Positions 49,701 through 59,214 of a stretch of 64,000 bases of DNA are shown piece after piece. The notes beneath the pieces were generated by a model. The model was given only the letters and a program-made list of their open reading frames with translations, was not told the DNA's origin and did no database searches. Position 1 is the stretch's first letter; each line of letters opens with the position of its first letter. Made by a program: the position numbers and the translations under genes. The stretch comes from Haematococcus lacustris (Eukaryota; Chlorophyta; Chlorophyceae; Chlamydomonadales; Haematococcaceae): positions 12,515,407-12,579,406 of the forward strand of contig JASKMD010000026.1 of the NCBI GenBank assembly GCA_030144725.1, read 5' to 3'.

Positions 49701-52700
49701 TGCTATGCCTCATGGGGCATGTCAAGCCTGATCCCTGGCCAGGGGCAGCCCCTCCCCCCTGCTGCTGCTCCCCCCCTGCTGACCCTCGGCCCCTCACCCT
49801 ATTGACCCCCAGCACATCCCCCCTGCTGACCCTTGGCCCCTCACCCTATTGACCCCCAGCACATCCCTCCTGCTGATCCTGGCCCCTCCCCCCTGCTGAC
49901 CCCGGCCCTCCCCCTGCTGCCGCCTGGCCCGCAGGCAACTTCATCTGTTGGGCCGCCATCCTCCTGGTGTACCAGCCCTGGCACAAGACGTCTGAGGTCC
50001 GGCCCATCAAGCCCAGCTCGGACCCTGTCACCTGGACGCAGGTCAGGGCGGCACAGTGGCTTGACAGGCTGGGTCAGCGGGGTAGCCAGGGTTTGAACCC
50101 TGGTCTGGGGGGTCGGTCGTCAGGTGTTGGTTGCCAGGTGTTGGTTGCCAGGTGTTGGTTGCCAGGTGTTGGATCCCAGGTGTAGGATCCCAGGGTCAGG
50201 GAGTGGGCAGGTAGGGTCCCAAGACTGTAGTTGATGTCTTCATCACGCCCCACCTCGCTTGCCTTGTGCACACATGAGCATCACCGCAGCCACAGGCTCC
50301 CTTGCAACACCCTCAGCTGCACCCTCAGCTGCTGCCTGTGCCTTTGTGTTGGGTTTGTCTGTGTTGAGGTGCTGTAGGCATGGGCCCAGGCACCTTATTG
50401 TGTGCCCCTTACTACAGGTGTATGTCATATTTGTGTCGCTGGCGACGGTGGGTTTGTGGTGCGGCAACGTGGCCCTGCAGAAGTGAGTCATACAGGCTCA
50501 GCTTAGGGTTCATGGTCTACAGCCTGCTCCTGCTGCTGCCCTTGCTGCTGCCCCCCTTACTGCTGCCCCCCATGCTGCTGCTGCCCATGCTGCTGCTGCC
50601 CATGCTGCTGCTGCCCATGCTGCTGCTGCCCATGCCGCTGCCGGCCCCACTGCTGCCACTGCTGCTGCTGCTGCCTGAGCCTGGTGCCTCGAGGTGTGGA
50701 TGTTGTGACTGACCTGCCCCCTGTGGCCTCCTCAGGTACACAGGGGAGATGGGTGTGGTGGCGGTGCTGCCCATGGTGGCATTCTTTGGGTTCGGTGTGC
50801 TCAACAAGGTGGGTGCCTGCTGCCCGGTGACATCGCAGTGCCAGCTGAACGGCCGAGCAGCAGCCAGATACACAGCCCAGCCTGCACATTAGGCTCAACA
50901 CAGAGCAATGACGAGGGTGGGATGGACAGAAAAGATGCAGGGAGCCTGCAGCAAAGAGCAGAGACAGAGCTCTGATCCAAGGGCACAACCAAAGGAAAGA
51001 AAGAAATATGACATAAGAGATAAGGAAAGAAACAAACAAAGAAAGAAAGAAAAAAATAAAGAAAGAAAGCAGCAGCAGTAGCACAAGGTTGGCAGCTGGC
51101 AAAGGCGAGTGCCCATGAGATGAACTTTGTCGTGGGCTAGGTGCTACTGCATGGCTGCGTACACAACTTTGTGGCATGCAAGGTGTGCTGCATGGCGGGC
51201 TGTTATTGTGCAGGATGACTTCAACGGCTTCTTGTGGAACGTGGTGATGCTGGCCATGGGCGGTTCAGCCCTGGGTGGGTCAGCCAGCCCCCTGTGCTGC
51301 TAGGCATACACAGGGCAGGCCTGCTGAGCCCGCTGCCACACCCAGCCCTGTGAGGGCAGCCGGCACGCAAGTGTGACCACCCTGGCCTTAACCTCAGCAG
51401 AGGTAGGCGAGCAGAACATGTCAGCCCTCTTGCGTGTTTGCAGGGGAAGCTGTGAAGAGCAGTGGCCTGCTGTTGACCATTGCTCAAGGCATCCAAGAGA
51501 TGGTGAGCCACACGTGCTGCTGCTGCTGCTGCAGTCGCAGCCGCTGTCCTGATGCTGATGCTGATGCTGATGCTGATGCTGATGCTGCTAGGACATGCTT
51601 CCCCGCCTGTGCGCCGCCCGCCCGCCCGCCTGCTTGCCCGCTCGCCCGCTCATCGCCCTCCTCACATGTCTACCTGCCTGCCCTTTGGTCTGCCCTCCAT
51701 CAGGTGGATGGCCTGAACCTGTGGACTGTCACCATCATCTTCTGCGCCTGCGTGCTGGTGTGCACCACCTTCATCTCTCACACAGTGGGCGCCATGGTCA
51801 TCCTGCCTATCGTGCAAAGCGTGGGGGAGAGCATGCCCGGCCAGCCCCACCCCAAGCTGCTGGTCATGAGCGCAGCACTCATGTGCTCAGGTGAGGCTGT
51901 GTGAGCAGTGTGAGGTGTGGGGAGTGAGGGAGTGAGGCATGAGGAGCGACAGGTGTTGTCATGCTAGGCCAAAAATGTATCCTTAGCTGCAGCAGAAGTA
52001 GGCAGCAAAGCGGCTTCACACTGCGCAGCCATTGAGGTCGAGTTTGCTGGCGGTGTTTGGTTGGTGCCGCGTATTGATGGAGGCCGGAGTGGCATGCAGC
52101 GACCATGATGACAATGCACAGCCATGTGCCCCAGCAGAGGCTGCCAGGAGTTGCTGAGTAATCAGGCTGCACAACAAAAAAGGCGTGCAGCAGTGTTTCC
52201 TTTTTCATTCGGCCTCTTTCCAGTTTCATAGCACGAAGTGTCATGGCTCAGTTTATGACTGTCATGTTCATAGCACGACCCTAGTGGGCCCCATAGCGCA
52301 CACAAAAAAGCCAAGAAGCAGTAGGCCCAATCAAGCCCACGCACAGCAGCGTCATCCAGCCACGTGTTAATGGCACGCTCAACTGGGAATGTGTCCAACT
52401 CAAATTGCTTGCTGCTGAAGACACGGGCGCACACATTCAATTGGCACTCCTGCAGCCTGTTGCGGGTGTCATCTTTGAGGTATGCCATGGCGCTCCTCCT
52501 CCACTGAGCCTGGTGTCATGACGAGTGCAAGCTCTGCGAGCTTGTTGTACTCCGAGATGTCAGCCTTGGTGATGGGTTGGCCATCCAGGCAGCGCCACAC
52601 CTTGGGGGTCTCCTCGGCTGGGTTGGCTGCTGCTGAGCTTAGCTCCACACGATGCTCAGCTTGGCAGCGCATGACTACCACAAATGCACGCCGTGCAGCA

Positions 52701-53409
52701 CTAGTCAGCAGCAACAGCAGCAGAACATAAGCAGTCACACGTCACACTACGCAACAACGTAGTGTTGCTGCTGCTGGCATCGCTCCCGCTCTAATTCCAC
52801 TGTCATGGTCACATGCCACTGCAGGCGCCATGGGCTTGCCTGTCAGCGGCTTCCCCAACATGAACGCTGTGTCCCTGGAAGACTCCACAGGGCAGACATA
52901 TGTCGGAGCACTCGACTTCATCAAGGTGCGCAGGGCCAGGTGCCCAGGCAGGCAGGGAGCCTCAACACCCTGCTGCATGACTGAATGGGAGTGCAGTGGG
53001 CGCTCAGTCGCAACAGACAGACAGGCAGACCGCCCAATTGACCGCCCAACCCACCGCCTGACCATAGCCTGCTCACCCGCTCTGCTCCTGTCTGCCTGTG
53101 CAATGCACATTCCATGCCATGCATGAGCAACGCATGGCAGCCAAAAGGCTCAGGCAGGCAGGTGTGTCCCATGGCAGCAACATCCTGCTGCGTGGTGGTA
53201 GGCGCATAAGCTAGCAGTGGGCAATGTCTATTTGTTTCTGGTGCGCCCCTGCTGTTGCTGCTGCTGCTGCTGCTGCAAGTGTGCGGTACGTTATGTCACA
53301 ATTATGGTTCGACGTGCTGTGATGCAGGTCGGGGGTACCTAGCTCGATCCTAGCGTACGCCGTGATCATCACGGTCGGGTATTCGTTGATGTTGATCATT
53401 GGCTTCTAG
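43027..53409 (+). CDS. PTC1: SPX-domain DASS-family phosphate transporter (PHO91/PTC1-like)
   Basis: This is a vacuole/acidocalcisome-type phosphate transporter whose SPX domain senses inositol pyrophosphates. Exons: 43027-43242, 43331-43429, 43821-44105, 44395-44508, 44897-44983, 45271-45339, 45646-45762, 45906-46003, 46401-46482, 46770-46889, 47546-47635, 48102-48166, 48423-48572, 48829-48928, 49405-49495, 49935-50041, 50418-50482, 50736-50808, 51214-51274, 51444-51502, 51704-51890, 52825-52925 and 53328-53409. Phases close throughout except for one extra base in the last exon. The predicted length is about 838 residues, close to PHO91 size. The SPX start is MKFSHQLKFNSVADWKDHYV with YANLKKIIYD; a second SPX helix reads REGFRKLIKKHDK. 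About a dozen membrane helices follow (GLLAALLVFAALLWAP; LLLGGFTIAAALSKHF), with DASS motifs SNVAAPV and SGFPNMNAVS. The call is strong; the gene name follows the Chlamydomonas homologue. Confidence 0.92.
46261..46376. repeat. CCCCTG hexanucleotide microsatellite
   Basis: About 19 perfect units in the PTC1 intron just before the exon at 46401, directly in the 3' splice-site region. Confidence 0.97.
46698..46760. repeat. TGC trinucleotide microsatellite, 21 units
   Basis: Sixty-three bases of perfect TGC lie in the last 70 bases of the PTC1 intron, ending nine bases before the acceptor AG at 46768-46769, so the array takes the place of the polypyrimidine tract. Confidence 0.97.
48226..48364. 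repeat. CCCGA then CCCCA pentanucleotide microsatellite
   Basis: About 20 CCCGA units pass directly into CCCCA units in a PTC1 intron, showing a change of unit within one array. Confidence 0.96.
48627..48690. repeat. GGGGGC/GGGCGC hexanucleotide repeat
   Basis: A GC-only repeat in the PTC1 intron after the exon ending at 48572. Confidence 0.9.
50121..50194. repeat. 15-bp minisatellite (GGTGTTGGTTGCCAG)
   Basis: Four to five tandem copies, diverging at the right edge, inside a PTC1 intron. Confidence 0.9.
50566..50645. repeat. 15-bp minisatellite (CTGCTGCTGCCCATG)
   Basis: Five tandem copies in the PTC1 intron between the exons at 50418 and 50736. Confidence 0.9.
51550..51590. repeat. GATGCT hexanucleotide repeat
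   Basis: About six GATGCT units in a PTC1 intron. Confidence 0.9.
52162..52738 (-). pseudogene. hAT transposase C-terminal remnant in last long PTC1 intron
   Basis: On the strand opposite to PTC1, two adjacent frames give ELALVMTPGSVEEER and then MAYLKDDTRNRLQECQLNVC followed by FPVERAINTWLDD. In hAT transposases the C-terminal dimerisation region reads like GSVEEERxFSAMxYLKDxxRNRL..LN. The few bases coding xFSA are missing at the join (about 52485), which shifts the frame. Only this C-terminal region survives; the catalytic core and terminal repeats were not found. Confidence 0.65.
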
Positions 53410-53601
53410 TGTTATCCCACCTTCAACCATTTCGTCCTAACCACTCCACCCTTCAAGTTCTTTTCTATGACAACTGTGATTGGCAGGCGTAGGACGCTCC
53501 GATAAGTGATGGTGGCCACATGACATGGCCCACACGATATGGCCAGGAGTGTGCTAGTGTTGCATTAGCGGCAATAGTGTTCTAAGTTACCCTCAACAGG
53601 C

Positions 53602-53990
53602 AAACAAAACTAATTCAACATGGAGCAACATGTTTGACCAGTGATGTGTAGTAAGCGACATGTGTATCGGTACCGTTACGTATTTTCTCGTATGATACAA
53701 ACAATACACGCGTATTTTCTTGTATTGCCCGTATCGATACACGTATTACCCATCACTGTGTTTGACTGTGGGTAATCTCGCTCCGTTACAATCAAGTTGA
53801 GACTTCCTCGGTCGCACCCTTGATGACCACAACCCCCACACCGGTGGCATTTTCCCCGTAAAAATCACTGGGCACCTCATCAAAACCAACAGCTTAATGT
53901 TTGAAAAGGCTTACAGCCCGTCAAAACTACTAGGCCCTATGGGTTGTTGCGGGGCAGGCCATCAATGCCCCACCGGAATTCTGCAGCCCA
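53602..53990 (-). mobile_element. Fanzor/TnpB-like element, copy 2 (3' end only)
   Basis: The sequence matches 23489-23770 in the same orientation: the tail from AAACAAAACT through TCGGTCGCACCCTTGATGAC and up to the C-terminal codons. Its minus-strand frame still reads an EFRWGIDGLPRNNP stop, parallel to EYRRGINGRARNNA stop in copy 1. Homology ends near 53990 in C-rich sequence, so the RuvC-III motif is gone. A 120-bp MITE interrupts the tail. Confidence 0.75.
53631..53766. mobile_element. 120-bp MITE nested in the Fanzor-like tail, with 8-bp target duplication
   Basis: The element occupies 53639-53758 with inverted ends CAGTGATGTGTAGTA / TATTACCCATCACTG, imperfect but extended. The octamer TGTTTGAC flanks it exactly (53631-53638 and 53759-53766). 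The other copy of the host element (around 23520) shows the uninterrupted site. CAGTGATG ends with an 8-bp duplication fit the hAT superfamily. Confidence 0.92.
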
Positions 53991-54107
53991 GTCCCAACCC
54001 TAGCCCGGCCCACCCCACCCCCCTCCCAGCCCCTCCCAGCCCCCTCACTGCCCTCCCACCCACAAGCTGAAGGGTCTTGTCATGGCCTACATTCGCAACA
54101 CGGGTGG

Positions 54108-54409
54108 AGGGGCGTTGTTACGTCGGTTTGGCATGCCATGTGAATCGCTTTGACTGCGGCGACTGTGCCTCACTGTGCGCAGGTGCTCCCGGGCCAGGTC
54201 GGTCATGGCGGTCTCCCGCGACGAGGCCCGAATGAGCAAAGCTGGCATAAATCTGAATATCAAGATTCCAGCCGCCATTGCACTGAGCATTGCACCGTCT
54301 TTAATAATACAAGTTACACCGCATAGCTGACAGTTCTCTATCCGGGGATGCGCGGCACATAAATAGAAACCACGTGGCTGAGACGCGGCGCCGTTTCGAT
54401 TACCAGGGG
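54108..54409 (-). repeat. Dispersed repeat R1, copy B
   Basis: Reverse-complement match of 40476-40781, retaining the same reading frame. It is followed directly at 54420-54445 by a right-end sequence that differs at one of 26 bases from 39734-39759, the right end of the 1.2-kb TIR element. Confidence 0.75.
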
Positions 54410-54701
54410 GAGGTTGAGGTTTTCTGTTAGTTGGGGACACCTGAGTAACATGCCCAGGCTCAGCTGTGACACGCCCTGAGGAAAATTCAAATTTTGACGA
54501 ACGCAGCCCATAGTCCACGGATAGCAGTTGCGCTTGGTGCGTTGTAATCGTCCTTTTGTGCTGTATACCGCTGATGGTTGTGCCTGACCTTAAGCCTGTT
54601 GCGCCCTCCACTTAAAATGTGCTTGAGACGCAAGCTTGCTATTGGGTGCTAGCTGTTGTAAGGTCGTACGGGTCAGAACGCCTATCGCAGCACCGTGCAG
54701 C

Positions 54702-55189
54702 ATCACGTGACGGTCCAGTCGAGCGCGACGGTGGCGGGAGGTGCATCTATAGTCCTAGTTATATCTAGTAAGTGGCGCAGCACCATTAAAAGCGGCATGC
54801 CCCATAACTCGACTGACCGGAATTTGGTTTTCCTGTGACTGGCGCCAGGCACTAGCCAGGACTCCATCCGCGACCATTGTCACACACATGTGTCCATAGC
54901 AAACATATGTACACAATAGGTAAGATTGTTGCAACATGCAAGTGAGGTGTGAGTGACAGCATCACATCAAGCCCATGGCACTCCCAGCCATGCCACAGCC
55001 ATGTTTACAAATGAAATGGTATGCCACTAAGATAGTGGCGTGCTTGCACCCAAATGAAAGTACAGCCCAAGTTTGATGTGGCGCTGACAATGCGTTCAAC
55101 ACTAACATGCGTATGCAACCTCCTAACCTCATGTCCTCCCACTACGACCATGTGCCATGCTATTCGGCTGCAGGAAGGCATGCCAAGGT
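54702..55189 (+). repeat. Left terminal inverted repeat (488 bp)
   Basis: Matches the reverse complement of 60183-60670. The inner end is CGGCTGCAGGAAGGCATGCC. Confidence 0.85.
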
Positions 55190-55223
55190 GTCTCTGTTGA
55201 GGTGTGTGATGGCAAGCATGGGT

Positions 55224-55964
55224 CTAATTGGTGACCGGTGACATGTGCACCGCCAGAGCATCCAACCAGTCAGTTATGTGCATGTTCCGCACTGGCTTCA
55301 CGGTGGGCTGCCCATTGCCCACCACAGCCCACAACTCTTGCAGCTGGTTTTTCAGCAACTTTGAGGTGGTTGGCGGCAGCTTGTTGCTAGCTAGCTTGCA
55401 GCGGTACAAAGCTATTGCCTGCACGTGCCTGCCCTTATCTGTAGCCTTGTCTGCTGCATACTGCTTTGCCTCCTCTTGCTGCATGGTGGCTGTTTGCCCA
55501 CAGGCTGACCGTGCCTCTACAGATGCCAGGCTGATAGTGATGGACCCCACGCTCCTCTTGCGGACAGTTGTGGAATTGGCAGCACCGGCTGTGAGTGAGG
55601 GGGTGGCAGCGGCAGCTACGGGAGAGGGGTGGGCAGTGGCGAGTGAGGGCGATGGGTTGCCAAAGAAGGCTATAGCTGCAGCCTGCTTGTCCTCCTTGCG
55701 TTGACGCTTGGCCACCCTGTCCTCCACCCTGCTCTCTGCTAGGCTCTCCCGGGTGATGTGAGGCACCCAGGTGTCCAAATCCTCAATGTGCGCCTTGACG
55801 TGAGCTGCCACCTGTTCTGGACTCATTTTCTCCACGCCGTTACTGCTCAACGGCTTCAATGCTGTCTCACACGCTGCGTTGGTGATGTGGGCTGGTTTGT
55901 ACAGGAGAGCGAGGAGCTCCTCCAAGCGGGAAGACAACACGCCAAGGAGGTACGTGCGCTGCAA
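55224..55964 (-). CDS. Unknown protein segment inside the long-TIR element (3'-most)
   Basis: A 246-codon ORF (MSPEQVAAHVKAHIEDLDTW; a basic RVAKRQRKEDKQ patch; KPVRNMHITDWLDALAVHM) ends just inside the left inverted repeat. Its first codons may belong to an intron, so the true exon is shorter. The basic patch and the position suggest a DNA- or RNA-binding element protein, but I do not recognise a family. Confidence 0.35.
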   Translation of the reverse strand: MQRTYLLGVLSSRLEELLALLYKPAHITNAACETALKPLSSNGVEKMSPEQVAAHVKAHIEDLDTWVPHITRESLAESRVEDRVAKRQRKEDKQAAAIAFFGNPSPSLATAHPSPVAAAATPSLTAGAANSTTVRKRSVGSITISLASVEARSACGQTATMQQEEAKQYAADKATDKGRHVQAIALYRCKLASNKLPPTTSKLLKNQLQELWAVVGNGQPTVKPVRNMHITDWLDALAVHMSPVTN

Positions 55965-57249
55965 AAGGCAGGCGCCAAGGGGTGGGATGCGGGTGTGGAT
56001 GAAAGGATGGCAGCTGCAGCTGCGGGAGGAGGGGGAGGGCCTGCGGAGGTAGGGTCGGCATATGCTTGAAAGGGGGTGCCAGCGGGAGGGGTGGTGGGTG
56101 TAGGACGAGGGGTTGGAGGAGGGGTGGGGCTGATGCTTGGAGGAGGAGTGGAGGAGGAGGAATTGAGTGGGGGCTCGGAGGCGGAGTGGAGGAGGAGAAT
56201 GCTCGGAGGAAGAGGAGTTGAGTGGGGTGTTGGTTCAGTGCTGGGAGGTGGTGAAAGGTGGCCGGCAAGCGGACAACCGGTAGGTAAGGGAGAGCATGAG
56301 CTGCCCACGATTGCTTCTGGCCATGGGATGCCAGGAAGGCCCGAGCATGTGGAGGCAAGCTGTCTTTACGAGATGAGTCACGTGCCCATGTGGCTACCCC
56401 TCCCATTGAACCACCACGTAAGGGACATTTGACTTTGCGGCGTGCCTGGTGAGAGTTGAGTTGTCATTTTAACGCGGAACGCCTTATCTTTGCGTTGCGC
56501 TTGCGCCTGCGCGCCCGAGCTGCTGGCACCCTACGGTGACCGGCAGTCAGCCAGGCACGCGAACGGTTTCGCTCAGCGCAATGGGCCTTTGTAATGCTGC
56601 TTTACAGCACCCACAACGCAGAATGCGGAGTTCTCCGCTGCGGTACACTGCGGTACACTTTACGCATGGAGCCCAGTTTTCTCAACGTCATCTTACACAG
56701 CCAGCTCAGTCGCACTCTGCCTGCTCATTTAAATGCTGCAGCACCATGTACCGTAGGTCAGCACGCAAGGTGCCGGCTGGCACATGCAACCCCACTGCCT
56801 TGCAATACTCGTTTAACATCTTCACGCTCAGCTTCTTGCCCAGGTAGCAGGTAGCAGGTTGCCCAGGTAGCATGGTAGCATGGTAGCATGGCAGGGCAGG
56901 TAGCATGGTAGCTTCACATGTGCCGCATTCATCGTCACCACTCCTAGCCCCACCCCTTGCCCCTGCCCTTCGCCCCGCTTCTCCCTCCCTTGCTACCTGG
57001 GTTGCATGATGTACTGTAGCGCAAACTCCAGTCGGCCAAGTTGTACCTCAGCATCTTGCAGTGTTGACAACCTTGCTATCAGGCTGTGACCGCAGAAGGC
57101 GCAACAGTGCGGGTACTTGCTGTATCTGCTGGAGAATGTCACGGCGCAGCCGCTGCCTTAAATCTTACAGTGTGAGCGGCATGTCCACTTAGAAATGTCC
57201 ACCGCAGTCTCTACTATCCACACTCTCGCACAGCAACTGAGCCCAGGTT

Positions 57250-57335
57250 TAGAACGGGACCCTCGGGAGTCGAACCCGAATGGTGAGCTGGTAGCAGCCC
57301 ACCATTGACCTCCTCAGTCACTCTGCTAAAGTGTG
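57250..57335 (-). ncRNA. tRNA-like pol III promoter pair (tRNA relic or SINE)
   Basis: The minus strand has a perfect B box GGTTCGACTCC inside a 5-bp T-stem (TCGGG...CCCGA). About 40 bases upstream is an A-box-like TAGCAGAGTGACTGAGG, and between them a strong hairpin. The acceptor stem does not pair, so it is not a working tRNA. A tRNA-derived SINE or tRNA pseudogene is the likely source. It lies inside the long-TIR element. Confidence 0.4.
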
Positions 57336-57744
57336 GTATACGGATACGCGTAAGCGCACCGTCACAGAGAACTTCAGCGGCAATTGACCTGCAGCCAAAG
57401 GACCAAAGGAGCAAAGAAGGGCAAGGCAGTTCAGCGAAGGTCAGGCTATGGCCATAGCCAGGGCAAGGCTGGTGCAAGGCAGGGCTGGTGCAGGTCAGGG
57501 CTAAGGAGTGTAAAGCGCACCTTGCGGTGGCCCAGTCCTGCTGCTGCTTGGGCATGCTTGGGGGCATGGTCTGCTCGTCCTGCTCCTCAGTGATGTGTCT
57601 GCATGAAACCACACACAGGAGTGTGACGAGTGGTGCTTTCACAATGGTGCTAGGTGGAATGGGTGGAAACAGGCTGCAACCTGAGTGTGCAACTGATGTT
57701 GTTCAGCTGGCTTGCCATGTCAGCCCATCATCCAGCAGGGGCAC

Positions 57745-58305
57745 TTACATGATGGGCTGTTGCTCCACGGCAGGTGAGGTCACAGGGTTGGTGGCAGGCC
57801 TAGTGAGGATGGAGAGCCCCGGTAGGTGCAGCAGTGCCGGCAGGGCCGGGTGGTGCTGGCTGGACCCCTGCACCTGTGATGGGTGCGAGGGTGGTTGGTC
57901 TGGGAGATGGTGGGGGCAGGGCGCATGGGCTGGCCCAGGCTGTGCAGGTGCTTGCGTGGGTGTGGAGCTGAGACGGGGCATGGGCTGGAGCTGGCTGGCT
58001 GGCTCCTGCCCCCGCAGCCGCTGGCCCACAGCAAGGGTAGCTGCTGCAGCCTCAGCGCAAACTCTGTGGGCCAGTGGAACCTGTCGAGGCTCCATGTCGC
58101 TGCAGGCCCTGATGACTTCAGACATCATGGCTGTGACCTGGCCAATGGCTGTGTGATTGCATCCGGATCTGTAAGAAGCTGCCTCCCCCTCCACATGGAT
58201 CTCCACCCAGCCAGCAAGACCAGCTGGTGTCGTCTTCACACACAGCGCACAGCGGGCTGCATGCCCTCCCTTCCCCTTGTAGGGGTGATACTTGGATGTT
58301 GGCAT
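57745..58305 (-). CDS. Unknown Cys/His-containing exon inside the long-TIR element
   Basis: A 186-codon ORF with KYHPYKGKGGHAARCALC and a GCNHT about 40 residues further on. This Cys-x2-Cys with a later Cys/His pair could be a zinc-binding module such as those at the N-terminus of transposases. A Pro-rich tail follows. The minus-strand sequence just upstream looks intronic. No family is assigned. Confidence 0.35.
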   Translation of the reverse strand: MPTSKYHPYKGKGGHAARCALCVKTTPAGLAGWVEIHVEGEAASYRSGCNHTAIGQVTAMMSEVIRACSDMEPRQVPLAHRVCAEAAAATLAVGQRLRGQEPASQLQPMPRLSSTPTQAPAQPGPAHAPCPHHLPDQPPSHPSQVQGSSQHHPALPALLHLPGLSILTRPATNPVTSPAVEQQPIM

Positions 58306-58994
58306 GTTGCAGGCATGTGCACACGCCAGCTTGTAAAACCCCTATTTGCAAATCTCCGCAAGAGTTGGGACCTTGGCAGGGGGTCCACAGATAGGTTCCC
58401 TAGCCAGTGACGCAGGGCTGGGGCATTCGATTGCGTTCGATGGTCGTCATAGTGGCATCAGCGGAGTGGGGAGCATGGAGGAGGGTTTCCCCACCTTTTG
58501 GAGCCTAATCAACAAAGGATTGATGCAGCTGCCACTGCTGTGCTCCTACTGTGGTCTCCTCCAAGTTTCAGAGCCCCTGAGCCAGCGCATGTTGGTTATC
58601 ATGATGGACATGGGGTCGGGCTCCTAACACATCGCGCACTATCCATCGCGTTAAAAAGGGACTCACTGCTACTGGGTCAACGTACATCAAGTCCGCAGGC
58701 TCGGTAGGGTCGGATACCCGGCAACATGCCCTACCGGCTCAGCGTGTGCCTCAGCGCATCCGCTCTCCGACGCTTCAATCCGCGTGTGAGTCCGTGCAGA
58801 AATGAGTCCGGAAAAGCCGTTGTCCCTTATCGTTAGGGGGGTTGGTGGTTCAATGGGAGGGGTAGCCATGTGTCATTGAACTGCCACAGCCGCCCGTTGA
58901 CCGATAGATTGCTGCACGCACAACAAATGGGGCATCCTGACTTGAGTGCAAGTGAGAGCTAGTGCATGTCAGTGCATGTGAGCGATTGTTGATG

Positions 58995-59100
58995 CTGATG
59001 TTGAGGTATCTTACCATGAAGCTTGGCGGTTTAAAGGTGACATTGGTTCCCTGGTCAGGCTGTGTGGCAGAGGAAGAAGGGTTCTGCATGACGAGCAAGA
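58995..59100 (-). CDS. Short exon of unknown protein inside the long-TIR element
   Basis: The minus strand reads LVMQNPSSSATQPDQGTNV then TFKPPSFM, ending at a consensus GTAAGA donor near 59032. It suits an internal exon of the same gene as the ORFs at 57745 and 59215. Confidence 0.3.
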
Positions 59101-59214
59101 TCGAGGCAAGGTTGAGGGCTGGAGTTGTTGTTTGTAGTATCCTTTCTCTACCTGCTGTCGTACAAGCATTTCATTGTATAGTATTGAGGAGCTTTGTAAG
59201 TACCAACCTGTCGC

